The position numbers and the translations under genes are program-made. Under the pieces are notes generated by a model that worked only from the letters and a program-made list of their open reading frames with translations, made no database searches and was not told the DNA's origin. 40,741 nt of DNA from Halobacteriales archaeon QS_4_62_28 (lineage in GTDB: Archaea > Halobacteriota > Halobacteria > Halobacteriales > Haloarculaceae): the NCBI GenBank assembly GCA_003021685.1, contig PXRO01000025.1:1-40741 (forward strand). Reading direction: 5' to 3'. Positions 16,720 through 24,944 of the stretch are shown piece after piece. Every line of letters begins with the position of its first letter. The first letter of the stretch is position 1.

Positions 16720-16835
16720 CGGACGAAATTCCTCTCCGAGATATAATGGATTTTTTCATTCACCTCCGGTAGGAAGTGCCGACGAGCGATCCAGACATCG
16801 CGCGTTTTAACCGCTCGAATCGCCTACGAGCGGTA

Positions 16836-17369
16836 ATGACAGAGTCCGGCGCTTCCGATGGGGCCACGACGCTCGACCTCCCCTGTGGACACGAGCGCAG
16901 CGTCCACGACCTCGACATGGGGCTTCGGGAGTTCGGCTGTCGGTGTGGTGAGAGCCACGCCGTCGTGATGGATATGCACCCACTCTCCCGGTTCGTCCCG
17001 GAGTTTCTCGTCGAGATACTCACGGAAACTATCGAGCCAGCAGAAGACGACTTCGAGGAGTTCACCACTGCCCACGTGATGGGAATCGTGATGGAGGAGT
17101 GTCCCGACGATATCGCCGTCGCCGACGTGGCCGAGGACGGATCGGTCGGGTACGCACTCGTGTGGGCCACAGACTTCGACTCGCGGCGACTCCACGAAGT
17201 CGTCGTCGAACTGATCGTCGAACTGATGGACCACGCCATCAGTCACGCCGAAGACGACGCCGTTGCAAAGCAGTTCGAAGAGGAGATGCTGGAGTTCGAT
17301 GTCACGGAGTTCGTCGACCAGTACCGCGCCCAGCGAGATATGGAGAGCGAACACGACACCCCGCTGTAG
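16836..17369 (+). CDS. DUF5815 family protein
   Basis: A 177-residue haloarchaeal protein of unknown function. The N-terminal part has a compact Cys/His cluster, LPCGHERSVHD followed by GCRCGESHAVVMDMHP, that may bind a metal. The rest is an acidic helical domain (FVPEFLVEILTETIEP, then DFDSRRLHEVVVELIVELMDHAISHA). The start is the ATG at 16836, because TTTTAA (16804-16809) lies 27-32 bases upstream; the longer frame to 16776 runs through that promoter. It appears cytoplasmic and transcribed alone. Confidence 0.88.
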   Translation: MTESGASDGATTLDLPCGHERSVHDLDMGLREFGCRCGESHAVVMDMHPLSRFVPEFLVEILTETIEPAEDDFEEFTTAHVMGIVMEECPDDIAVADVAEDGSVGYALVWATDFDSRRLHEVVVELIVELMDHAISHAEDDAVAKQFEEEMLEFDVTEFVDQYRAQRDMESEHDTPL

Positions 17370-17436
17370 CGTCGTCGCGTGACACTGTGGAAACGCCCTG
17401 CATAGTTACAGCGATCCCTATCGGGGCGAGCGTGTA

Positions 17437-17557
17437 TGACAGGCTGTCACATGTTCAGACACCGCGCGGTCGTGCGGTTTTGCACAAACCGCCGTCTGAC
17501 GGCTGTCTGACGGCATTATATGATGTGTGAAGCCATGTGTATGCGTATGCGCATACG
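17437..17557. promoter_or_regulatory. Palindrome-dense control region of a small winged-helix gene
   Basis: Five symmetric elements are packed into 121 bases: TGACAG-G-CTGTCA (17437-17449), ACCGCGCGGT (17461-17470), GCGGTTT-TGCAC-AAACCGC (17474-17492), an 11-bp tandem repeat GTCTGACGGC(T/A) (17494-17504 and 17505-17515), and CGTATGCGCATACG (17544-17557), which overlaps the possible start codons. The TATA-like ATTATA follows the tandem repeat. Confidence 0.65.
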
Positions 17558-17777
17558 TCGCGGCGAGTTCGAGCGCATCCGCTCGGTGCTCGAAGACGCC
17601 GACCAGGACGAGCCACTGACGGCGCGCGAGATTCTTCGAGTCCTCGAAGAGAACGACGAAGAGTTCGACAGCGCTCACCAGGTCGCGACAGTGCTCGGAC
17701 GACGGGCACAGACGGGGGACGTCGAAGTCATCCGTGACCAGCCCTATCGCTACCGTTTTGCCGACCAGAACAACTGA
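17541..17777 (+). CDS. Small winged-helix-like protein
   Basis: A protein of about 78 residues (76 if the ATG at 17547 is used, 85 from 17520). The core RRGEFERIRSVLEDADQDEPLTAREILRVLEEN, then SAHQVATVLGRRAQTGDVEVI and YRYRF, fits a single winged helix: helix, helix-turn-helix and a short beta wing. It is probably DNA-binding. The TATA-like ATTATA just before 17520 places a leaderless start near 17541-17547, so the earlier ATGs are unlikely. A perfect 14-bp palindrome overlaps the start codons, which suggests autorepression. No domain for a ligand is present. I do not recognise a named family. Confidence 0.75.
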   Translation: MRMRIRRGEFERIRSVLEDADQDEPLTAREILRVLEENDEEFDSAHQVATVLGRRAQTGDVEVIRDQPYRYRFADQNN

Positions 17778-17866
17778 TCGGCTGTCGAAAGCTGTCCATC
17801 GAGACCATTGGCTACTAGTTTCGAATGGTACTGTTCAAATAAGCAACCGTGCCGGATATGTCGGAG

Positions 17867-18080
17867 ACACCGAAAGCCCTTGCTTTGCGCGGCGGCAGTT
17901 GCCGCCGCGGAGAAGGCGGTCGGTGGAACCGACCGCCCGTTGCGGGAACCCCGGCGAAGTCTGTTCACGGGCCGTAGGCCCGTTCACACGGGCCGAGGGA
18001 CTCGGAGAGTCCCTCGTGGCAAGCACGCGAAGCGCGCGCAGCGAGCCGCAGGACTGCAACTGCACGAGGGCTTTCGGTGT
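17867..18080. repeat. 214-bp element with 14-bp terminal inverted repeats and serial hairpins
   Basis: Perfect ends ACACCGAAAGCCCT (17867-17880) and AGGGCTTTCGGTGT (18067-18080) bound a string of hairpins: GCGGCGGCA/TGCCGCCGC (17889-17908), GGCGGTCGGT-GGA-ACCGACCGCC (17915-17937), ACGGGCC-GTA-GGCCCGT (17967-17983) and GAGGGACTC-GGA-GAGTCCCTC (17995-18015). No ORF is convincing. The right 40 bases (18051-18090) recur inverted at 40481-40520 with 37 of 40 identical. It fills most of the 17778-18188 gap. It is either a MITE-like mobile element or a gene for a structured RNA read on the minus strand. Confidence 0.75.
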
Positions 18081-18188
18081 TTTGTAAGCGTTTCTCTCAA
18101 CCTCTTATCTGAATACTGCTTTTCGAATGACCCACAGTCATATAACGGAGGCCGGTAGAGATAGTTCTGGAGCGATACTTCGACTATC

Positions 18189-18854
18189 ATGAATCTCGAA
18201 GAATTCACCGAGACGAACGCACCGAAAGCGGGAAACGAGACGTTCCAGTTGGAAAACGGGAAATTGCTCGATATCGCCATCGACGGGTCCGTGCTGACAA
18301 AAGCAGGGTCGATGATCAGCTACGAGGGCGACCTCGAATTTACCGGCAAGAGTTCTGCGGAGGGCGGAATCACGGGCTTCATCAAACAGGCAGCGACCAG
18401 CGAGGGTATGCCAGTGATGAAAGCCGAGGGAACTGGCCACCTGTATCTGGCCGACCAGGGCAAGGACATCCAGGTTCTCGAACTCGACGAGGGCGAAACT
18501 GTCACTGTCAACGGCAACGACATTCTGGCCTTCGAATCGAAGGTCGAGTACAGTATCGGCGTCATCGACAGCATCTCCGGCTCCTCAAGTGGCGGGCTGA
18601 CGAACGTCTACCTGGAGGGACCGGGCTACATCGCAATCACTACCCATGGGGAACCGCTGGTGTTGACGCCGCCGGTCCGGACTGATCCCAGCGCGACCGT
18701 CGCCTGGAGCGGCGTCTCGCCAGGGACACACGTCAACAGTAGCCTCTCGGATATGATCGGTCAGTCCTCAGACGAGCGGCGACAACTCGATTTCACTGGC
18801 TCCGAGGGCTTCGTCGTTGTCCAGCCGTTCGAGGAACGACAGCCCCAGCAGTAG
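18189..18854 (+). CDS. AIM24 (DUF124) family protein
   Basis: A 221-residue protein, mostly beta strand. The family pattern is visible in KLLDIAIDGSVLTKAGSMISYEGDLEF, then EGTGHLYLADQGKDIQVLELDEGETVTVNGNDILAFE and VYLEGPGYIAITTHGEPLVL. AIM24 proteins form double beta-helix-like trimers; the mitochondrial member affects inner membrane organisation, and the prokaryotic role is not settled. A CATATAAC element lies ~45-50 bases upstream and GGAG ~15 bases before the ATG, so the transcript may have a short leader. There is no signal peptide. The 214-bp element lies immediately upstream. Confidence 0.9.
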   Translation: MNLEEFTETNAPKAGNETFQLENGKLLDIAIDGSVLTKAGSMISYEGDLEFTGKSSAEGGITGFIKQAATSEGMPVMKAEGTGHLYLADQGKDIQVLELDEGETVTVNGNDILAFESKVEYSIGVIDSISGSSSGGLTNVYLEGPGYIAITTHGEPLVLTPPVRTDPSATVAWSGVSPGTHVNSSLSDMIGQSSDERRQLDFTGSEGFVVVQPFEERQPQQ

Positions 18855-18968
18855 GGCCATCGGAGAAGAAGACTGGTTTATACTTGATCGTTTGACCCCG
18901 TAAGCAGCGTCCGGATTCGTTCTCGGTGGTGTGGGACACGGCCATGAGACACCGTCACATTACGACAT

Positions 18969-18985
18969 TCGAAATTCGGTTTCGA
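18969..18985. promoter_or_regulatory. Inverted repeat upstream of carB
   Basis: TCGAAA (18969-18974) and TTTCGA (18980-18985) are perfect arms around TTCGG, about 55-70 bases before the carB ATG. A TATA-like CTTATTAC follows, about 26-33 bases before the ATG. It may be a regulator site, possibly for the nearby Lrp protein; the link is a guess. Confidence 0.4.
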
Positions 18986-19037
18986 TGTTCGTACCTTATC
19001 GCCGGGCTTATTACGATGTACAAACTCTGCTCGGATA

Positions 19038-22000
19038 ATGACACAGAGCGAGGACCGCACGATTTTGCTCATCGGGAGTGGCCCGATCCAGATCGGACAG
19101 GCGGCCGAGTTCGACTACTCCGGCGCACAGGCGTGCCGTGCCCTGCAGGAGGAGGGCGCACGAGTCGTCTTAGTGAACTCGAACCCGGCGACGATCATGA
19201 CGGACCCGGAGATGGCCGACAAGGTGTATCTCGAACCGATCAACACCGAAGCCATCGCCGAGATCATCCGCAAAGAGAACCCCGACGGCGTCATCGCCGG
19301 CCTGGGCGGCCAGACCGGCCTCAACGTCACCGCAGAACTCGCCGAGGAGGGCGTGCTCGAGGAACACGACGTCGAGGTCATGGGGACGCCACTGGACACC
19401 ATCTACGCGACCGAAGATCGTGACCTGTTCCGCAAGCGCATGGAGTCAATCGGCGAGCCGGTACCGGCGTCGACGACCATCACGATGGACGAGGACGAGT
19501 CGGTCACGGACCTCACCGAAGAGAGCCTCCGCGAGCGCGTCGAGGACGCCGTCGACGAGGTCGGCGGACTGCCGGTCATCGCCCGTACCACCTACACGCT
19601 GGGTGGCTCCGGTTCCGGCGTCGTCCACGAGATGGACGAACTGATCGAGCGCGTGCGCAAGGGCCTGCGTCTCTCGCGCAACAACGAGGTGCTGATCACC
19701 GAGTCCATCGAGGGCTGGGTCGAACTGGAGTACGAGGTGATGCGCGACGCCGACGACTCGTGTATCATCATCTGCAACATGGAGAACATCGACCCGATGG
19801 GGATCCACACGGGCGAGTCGACGGTCGTCACGCCGTCGCAGGTCATCCCCGACGAGGGCCACCAGGCGATGCGCGACTCGGCACTGAAGGTCATCCGCGA
19901 ACTCGGGATCGAAGGCGGGTGTAACATCCAGCACGCGTGGCGCGACGACGGCACGCCCGGCGGCGAGTACCGCGTCGTCGAGGTGAACCCCCGCGTCTCC
20001 CGTTCCTCGGCGCTGGCCTCGAAGGCGACGGGCTATCCAATCGCTCGTGTCACGGCGAAGGTCGCGATGGGCAAGCGCCTCCACGAAATCGAGAACGAGA
20101 TCACCGGCGAGACGACTGCGGCCTTCGAGCCAGCGATCGACTACGTCGTGACGAAGGTCCCACGCTGGCCAAAGGACAAGTTCCGCGACGTGGAATTCGA
20201 ACTCTCGACGGCGATGAAATCGACGGGCGAGGCGATGGCCATCGGCCGGACCTTCCCCGAATCGATGCTGAAGGCGCTGCGCTCCTCCGAGTACGACCCC
20301 GCCGTCGACTGGAGCGAACTCGACGACGACGAACTCGAATCTGAGTATCTCGCCCGCCCGACGCCGGACCGCCCCTACGCCATCTTCGAGGCGTTCGCAC
20401 GCGGGTACACGACCGACGAAATCGTCGAGCTAACGGACATCAAAGAGTGGTACGTCGAGCGCTTCGAACAGATCGAGGAAGCCGCCGAAGCCGCACAGGA
20501 CGGCGACTTCGCGACTGCGGCTCAGGCCGGCTTCACCGATCAGGAGATCACTGCGATGGCCGGCGGCGAGTTCAACGACACCCACGCCTCCTGGTTGCCC
20601 GAGGAGGACCTCTCCGACAAGGGCGACGCCAAACTCGAAGCCGCGACCGACGGAGCAGGCGAGGCACCGCAGGGGCCTCGTGACGACGGCGGTGCAACCG
20701 CCGGAGCAGGCGTGACGGTCGACGACGTGGAGCGCGAGACCGTCCATCGCGACTTCAAACTCGTCGACACCTGTGCCGGCGAGTTCGAAGCGACGACGCC
20801 GTACTACTACTCGACGCGCGACCCGATTTCGGGCATCGACCGCGACGAACTCCAGGTCGACCGCGATGTCGAGAGCGTCGTCGTTGTCGGAGGTGGCCCG
20901 ATCCGTATCGGTCAGGGTGTCGAGTTCGACTACTGTTCGGTCCACGCCGTCCGTGCGCTCGAAGAGGCCGGCATCGACGTGCACGTGGTCAACAACAACC
21001 CCGAAACGGTCTCGACTGACTACGACACCTCCGACGGCCTCTTTTTCGAACCGATCACCGCCGAGGAAGTCGCAGACGTGATCGAGGCAACCGACGCTGA
21101 CGGCGTGATGGTCCAGTTCGGCGGCCAGACCTCCGTCGACATCGGCCACCCACTCGAAGCGGAACTAGAGCGCCGCGGCCTCGACTGTTCTGTCCTGGGA
21201 ACCTCCGTCGACGCGATGGACTTAGCAGAGGACCGCGACCGCTTTAACAGGCTTATGGACGACCTCGGCATCGCACAGGCCGAAGGTGGCTCCGCGACCA
21301 GCGAGGAAGAGGCCCTGGAACTGGCCCACGATATCGGCTATCCCGTCCTCGTGCGCCCGAGTTACGTGCTCGGTGGCCGTGCGATGGACGTGGTTTACAA
21401 CGACGAGGACCTCCAGACCTACATCGAGGAGGCCGTTCGCGTCTCCCCGGACAAACCGATCCTCGTGGACGAGTTCCTCGCCGACGCCGTCGAACTGGAC
21501 GTCGACGCCGTGGCCGACGGCGAGGACGTGCTCATCGGCGGCGTGATGGAACACGTCGAGACCGCCGGCGTCCACTCCGGGGACTCGGCGTGTATGATCC
21601 CGCCACGCTCTCAAGAGATCGAGGACGTGATGCCCCGTATCCGTAAGGTCGTCGAGGACATCGCCGCCGCACTCGAAACTGAGGGGCTGCTCAACGTCCA
21701 GCTGGCCGTTCGTGACGACGAGGTGTACGTCCTCGAAGCGAACCCGCGCTCCTCGCGCACAGTGCCCTTCATCGCGAAGACGACCGGCGTCCCGCTGGCG
21801 AAGATCGCAGCCAAGGTGATGGCCGGCGCGACCCTCGACGAACTCGACTACGAGGAGCAGATTCCCGACCAGGTCTCGGTCAAAGAAGTCGTGTTGCCCT
21901 TCGACCGCCTGCCGGGTTCGGACCCGCGCCTCGGCCCGGAGATGAAATCGACTGGCGAGGTCATGGGCACTGCTGGCTCCTTCGGCAAGGCCTACCAGAA

Positions 22001-22337
22001 GGCCCAGATGTGTGTCGATAAGCCGATTCCCCTGGACGGAACTGCCCTCGTCGACATGCCGATTCTGGGCTTCGAAGAACACTTCGACGTGCTCGATTTC
22101 GGCGACTTCGACGACACCGACGCCATCATCCAGGCGATCCAGGCCGGCGAGATCGACCTGGTCCTCTCCCGTGACCGCGACGTGCTGGAAGCCTGTGTCG
22201 AGGAGACGGTGACGTACTTCTCGACCATCGAATCCGGCGAGGCCGCACTCGAAGCGATCAACGCCGCCGACCAGCCACTCAACGTCCAGGACATCGCCTC
22301 CCGACCCAAGACCCAACGCGAGTGGGGCGGCCAGTAG
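19038..22337 (+). CDS. carB: Carbamoyl-phosphate synthase large subunit
   Basis: It makes carbamoyl phosphate from bicarbonate, ATP and ammonia passed from CarA, feeding pyrimidine and arginine synthesis. The protein is 1099 residues. The two homologous halves begin at LLIGSGPIQIGQAAEFDYSG (near residue 10) and VVVGGGPIRIGQGVEFDY (near 615), each with ATP-grasp loops (TYTLGGSGSG and SYVLGGRAMD). A 30-residue Gly/Ala/Asp-rich linker (about 535-565) in the middle domain is unusual. The C-terminal allosteric domain (about 960-1099) is present. The promoter is CTTATTAC, 26-33 bases upstream. The gene faces carA tail to tail, not the common carA-carB operon order. Confidence 0.97.
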   Translation: MTQSEDRTILLIGSGPIQIGQAAEFDYSGAQACRALQEEGARVVLVNSNPATIMTDPEMADKVYLEPINTEAIAEIIRKENPDGVIAGLGGQTGLNVTAELAEEGVLEEHDVEVMGTPLDTIYATEDRDLFRKRMESIGEPVPASTTITMDEDESVTDLTEESLRERVEDAVDEVGGLPVIARTTYTLGGSGSGVVHEMDELIERVRKGLRLSRNNEVLITESIEGWVELEYEVMRDADDSCIIICNMENIDPMGIHTGESTVVTPSQVIPDEGHQAMRDSALKVIRELGIEGGCNIQHAWRDDGTPGGEYRVVEVNPRVSRSSALASKATGYPIARVTAKVAMGKRLHEIENEITGETTAAFEPAIDYVVTKVPRWPKDKFRDVEFELSTAMKSTGEAMAIGRTFPESMLKALRSSEYDPAVDWSELDDDELESEYLARPTPDRPYAIFEAFARGYTTDEIVELTDIKEWYVERFEQIEEAAEAAQDGDFATAAQAGFTDQEITAMAGGEFNDTHASWLPEEDLSDKGDAKLEAATDGAGEAPQGPRDDGGATAGAGVTVDDVERETVHRDFKLVDTCAGEFEATTPYYYSTRDPISGIDRDELQVDRDVESVVVVGGGPIRIGQGVEFDYCSVHAVRALEEAGIDVHVVNNNPETVSTDYDTSDGLFFEPITAEEVADVIEATDADGVMVQFGGQTSVDIGHPLEAELERRGLDCSVLGTSVDAMDLAEDRDRFNRLMDDLGIAQAEGGSATSEEEALELAHDIGYPVLVRPSYVLGGRAMDVVYNDEDLQTYIEEAVRVSPDKPILVDEFLADAVELDVDAVADGEDVLIGGVMEHVETAGVHSGDSACMIPPRSQEIEDVMPRIRKVVEDIAAALETEGLLNVQLAVRDDEVYVLEANPRSSRTVPFIAKTTGVPLAKIAAKVMAGATLDELDYEEQIPDQVSVKEVVLPFDRLPGSDPRLGPEMKSTGEVMGTAGSFGKAYQKAQMCVDKPIPLDGTALVDMPILGFEEHFDVLDFGDFDDTDAIIQAIQAGEIDLVLSRDRDVLEACVEETVTYFSTIESGEAALEAINAADQPLNVQDIASRPKTQREWGGQ

Positions 22338-22397
22338 GGGACGGGTGACGGCGGCCGGGGAACAGGTTCTCAGATCGTTTCTCCCCGCTCGCACTTC

Positions 22398-22426
22398 AGA
22401 GATTCTTCGCTACGCTCAGAATCTCT
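22398..22426. terminator. Shared hairpin between convergent carB and carA
   Basis: AGAGATTCT (22398-22406) pairs with AGAATCTCT (22418-22426) around an 11-base loop. The right arm touches the carA stop codon (22426-22428). It could end transcripts from both sides, although no T-run follows. Confidence 0.5.
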
Positions 22427-23472
22427 CAGTCCTCTGCCATCGCCAACACGTCATCGAAAAAGTCCAGCGAGTCGTTGGGGCCGGGATTCGCTTCGGGGTG
22501 ATACTGGCGCGTAATGATATCCAGATCGTCGTTCTCCAGTCCTTCGGGGGTGTCGTCGTTGACATTGACCTGGGTCACGTCGAGTTTCTCGCCGGGGTCG
22601 GCGACGGTGTAGCCGTGGTTCTGGGTGGTCATGACGACCTGACCGGAGCGCAGGTCACGGACTGGCTGGTTGACCCCGCGGTGGCCGAACTCCATTTTCT
22701 CTGTGTCGCCACCCAGCGCGTTGGCAACGACCTGCTGGCCCAGGCAGATGCCGGCGAGTGGAACCTCGCCGACCGTTTGCTCGACCAGTTCGCCGGCCTG
22801 CTCGAAGTTCACGGGATCGCCGGGGCCGTTCGAGATGAACAGGATGTCCGGTTCGAGGTCTTCAACCTCGGCCTGCGTTGCGTCGTGGGGCAGGACGTGG
22901 ACGACGGCGTCGCGCTCGATCAGCGAGGAGATGATCGACCCCTTCGCGCCGCAGTCGATCAGCGCGACCGTCGGCCCGTCGCCGTCTTCGTTGTGGGTTT
23001 CGGGTTCGGCGACACTGACCTGTTCGCCGATCTCGGTGTGGTCGGACATGTGCTTGCACTGGGCGAGCTGGTCGAGCGCGTCCGCTGGGGTCGCGTCGGG
23101 ACCGGCAGCGATGCCGCATTTCATCGCGCCCTCGTCACGGATTTCGGTGACGACATCGCGCGTGTCGAGGTGGTCGACGGCGGGCACGCCCTCGCTTTCG
23201 AGCCACTCGGCGACGTCGTCCGTGAGTTCGCGCGCGACCGCGGCACGGGGATGGACGCGGTCGGACTCGAAGCGCTCCTCTCGGACGCCGTAGTTTCCGA
23301 TCAGCGGGTACGAGAAGGTGAGGATCTGCTCCTCGTATGATGGATCGGTCAGACTCTCCTCGTAGCCGGTGTACGCTGTTGTGAATACCAGTTCTCCACG
23401 TGTGATGCCCGGAGCGCGTGCACGTGCTTCCACGACACGCTCACCCTCCAGTGCGACGTATGCGTCAGCCAT
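22426..23472 (-). CDS. carA: Carbamoyl-phosphate synthase small subunit
   Basis: The glutaminase subunit that releases ammonia from glutamine for CarB. The protein is 348 residues: an N-terminal CarA-specific domain (about 1-150, with FTTAYTGYEESLTDPSY and TFSYPLIGNYG) and a class I glutamine amidotransferase domain (about 165-345). The catalytic triad is C243 in GICLGQQ, H325 and E327 in RQYHPEANPGP; the oxyanion region is SNGPGDP (214-220). A TTATGAG box with a CGAAA upstream element sits about 25-30 bases before the ATG. It is divergent from an Lrp-family regulator and convergent with carB, with a hairpin between them. Confidence 0.96.
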   Translation of the reverse strand: MADAYVALEGERVVEARARAPGITRGELVFTTAYTGYEESLTDPSYEEQILTFSYPLIGNYGVREERFESDRVHPRAAVARELTDDVAEWLESEGVPAVDHLDTRDVVTEIRDEGAMKCGIAAGPDATPADALDQLAQCKHMSDHTEIGEQVSVAEPETHNEDGDGPTVALIDCGAKGSIISSLIERDAVVHVLPHDATQAEVEDLEPDILFISNGPGDPVNFEQAGELVEQTVGEVPLAGICLGQQVVANALGGDTEKMEFGHRGVNQPVRDLRSGQVVMTTQNHGYTVADPGEKLDVTQVNVNDDTPEGLENDDLDIITRQYHPEANPGPNDSLDFFDDVLAMAED

Positions 23473-23523
23473 TACGAGATACGTACATAGTTCGGGCTCA
23501 TAAGGGTTGCTTTCGAAGTCGAG

Positions 23524-23538
23524 TTACGATTTTCGTAA
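23524..23538. promoter_or_regulatory. Lrp-type palindrome between carA and lrp
   Basis: TTACGA-TTT-TCGTAA is a perfect 15-bp dyad in the 102-base divergent spacer, 51 bases from carA and 36 from lrp. Its size and symmetry fit an Lrp/AsnC dimer site. A further TTACGA lies next to the carA start codon on the plus strand (about 23473-23478). Confidence 0.6.
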
Positions 23539-23574
23539 TCCTCAAGTACGGACCGCGAGAACCTATAGATCTCA

Positions 23575-23988
23575 ATGGACGACCTCGACCGAGAGATCAT
23601 GGGTATCCTGCGGCGGGACTCCAGAACTCCCTACACGGAGATCGCCGATCAGGTCGGCACGTCCGAGGGGACCGTCCGGAACCGCGTCGAGCGCCTGATC
23701 GACGACGGGATCATCGAGCGCTTTACCATCGCGACACAGACCGGCAACGTCAAAGCGATGATCGAGGTCAGCGTCGACGTCAACGTCGATACCCACGCCG
23801 TCACCGACCACATGGCCGAGTGGCCCGAGGTCGACTTCGTCTGGCAGGTCTCCGGCGAGGAAGACATCGTCCTCGTCGTCGACTGTGCCGACACCGCCGG
23901 CGTCAACGAACTGATCACGCAGGCCAGAGAGTTGGAGGAAGTCGTGAGTACGAAAACGAGACTGATTCTCGACGAGCGCCTCGGATAG
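23575..23988 (+). CDS. Lrp/AsnC family transcriptional regulator
   Basis: A 137-residue DNA-binding protein. The N-terminal helix-turn-helix spans about 2-50 (DLDREIMGILRRDSRTPYTEIADQVGTSEGTVRNRVERL), and the C-terminal RAM ligand-binding domain spans about 60-130. Such regulators often sense amino acids and form octamers. Its position, divergent from carA with a TTACGA-TTT-TCGTAA dyad between them, suggests control of carA and of itself. Oddly, its last codons (encoding LILDERLG) and stop lie in the first unit of a 59-bp tandem repeat that continues for about 170 bases beyond the gene. The protein seems complete. Confidence 0.93.
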   Translation: MDDLDREIMGILRRDSRTPYTEIADQVGTSEGTVRNRVERLIDDGIIERFTIATQTGNVKAMIEVSVDVNVDTHAVTDHMAEWPEVDFVWQVSGEEDIVLVVDCADTAGVNELITQARELEEVVSTKTRLILDERLG

Positions 23989-24161
23989 GAGGCGCTGACT
24001 GGAGAATTCGGCGAGTGAGGCTAATTCTCGACGAGCGCCTCGGATAGGAGGCGCTAACTGGAGAATTCGGCGAGTGAGGTTAATTCTCGACGAGTGCCTC
24101 GGATAAGAGGCGCTGACTGGAGGATTCGGCGAGTGAGGTTAATTCTTGACGAGCGCCTCGC
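23965..24161. repeat. 59-bp tandem repeat duplicating the lrp 3' end
   Basis: Units start at 23965, 24024, 24083 and 24142 (the last one partial, 20 bases). Each contains the end of the lrp coding sequence with a stem AGCGCCTC/GAGGCGCT (23975-23982/23989-23996 in unit 1) and a second hairpin GAGAATT/AATTCTC bridging units. Units 1 and 2 are nearly identical, while unit 3 has extra changes. The lrp stop codon lies inside the first hairpin, so the array probably multiplies a terminator region. Confidence 0.85.
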
Positions 24162-24192
24162 CTGAGAACAGTCAAGCGTGGCTACGACCGGA

Positions 24193-24891
24193 TCAGCCGG
24201 ACAGTCCGGTCGGGTCGTCGGCGGGCGCATTCGATTTGGACGCCCGTCTGGCCTTCCAGCGATGGATTCTGACGTACACGGGGCGAAGTATTTCGTCGAT
24301 CGGTCGCTCTTTGACGGCTGGTTCGACGCGGCCGTCACGAATCGCTTCGACGACAGATTCTGGGGTGAGCCGGGGCGCGTCGATGCGGGTGAACGCCCGG
24401 CCGAGTTCGAACGGGTAGTGGGCGTCGCTGCCGCCCACCATCGGCAGGTCGCGTTGCCGGGCGAGTGCTTCGACATCGGCGTGGTGTTCGAGTTGCTTGC
24501 CGTTGATTTCGACGGCGTCGAACGAGGCACTCGAGTCGGGAAGCGTCCCGTTCCGGTACGGGTGGGCCATGATCGCCGCGCAGCCACGGTCGTGCGCTAA
24601 CTGGACGGCTTCTGCCGGTGTGAGTTGTCCGGGTTCGGTCGCCGCTGGTGGGTCCGGTCCGACGACGATAACGTGGCCCCGCGTCGTCGAGATCTCGATT
24701 CCGGGGATCGTCGTCAGGGCAGCGTGCGGGAGAGTCCAGCAGTAATCGTGGTTCGTACTGGCCAGTCCATCGAGGCCCTCCAGGCGGGCGACGGCTCCGT
24801 TGAGGCGTGCTCCGAGCGGATCGTACGCTGTGGGGCGTGGGCCAAACCCGTGAAAGAAGCGCGTGTGGCTGTGGAGATCGACGGAAAACAC
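24193..24891 (-). CDS. PHP-domain phosphoesterase
   Basis: A 232-residue protein of the polymerase-and-histidinol-phosphatase superfamily. Metal-binding residues are in place: H7 and H9 in DLHSHTRFF, H48/D49 in STNHD, E66 in GIEIST, H110 in AHPYRNG, and D156/H158 in GGSDAH. It probably hydrolyses a small phosphorylated substrate or a nucleic-acid end; which one is unknown. The start is a GTG at 24891, supported by a TATA-like CTAAAAG (minus strand) 25-31 bases upstream. That same element, read on the other strand, serves the divergent lipid kinase gene. Confidence 0.85.
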   Translation of the reverse strand: MFSVDLHSHTRFFHGFGPRPTAYDPLGARLNGAVARLEGLDGLASTNHDYCWTLPHAALTTIPGIEISTTRGHVIVVGPDPPAATEPGQLTPAEAVQLAHDRGCAAIMAHPYRNGTLPDSSASFDAVEINGKQLEHHADVEALARQRDLPMVGGSDAHYPFELGRAFTRIDAPRLTPESVVEAIRDGRVEPAVKERPIDEILRPVYVRIHRWKARRASKSNAPADDPTGLSG

Positions 24892-24915
24892 GACTAAAAT
24901 ATGAGGCTAGCAACA

Positions 24916-24922
24916 CTTTTAG
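24916..24922. promoter_or_regulatory. Shared TATA-like element of a bidirectional promoter
   Basis: CTTTTAG read forward, or CTAAAAG in reverse, is centred at 24919. It is 26 bases from the ATG at 24945 (plus) and 28 bases from the GTG at 24891 (minus). Both distances fit leaderless starts, so one element may drive both genes. Confidence 0.5.
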
Positions 24923-24944
24923 CTTCGGATATGCTATTCTCCAC

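Noticed and set aside
23965..24161. CRISPR array
   Set aside because: The 59-bp units are directly joined with no unique spacers and include the lrp coding end, so this is a simple tandem duplication.
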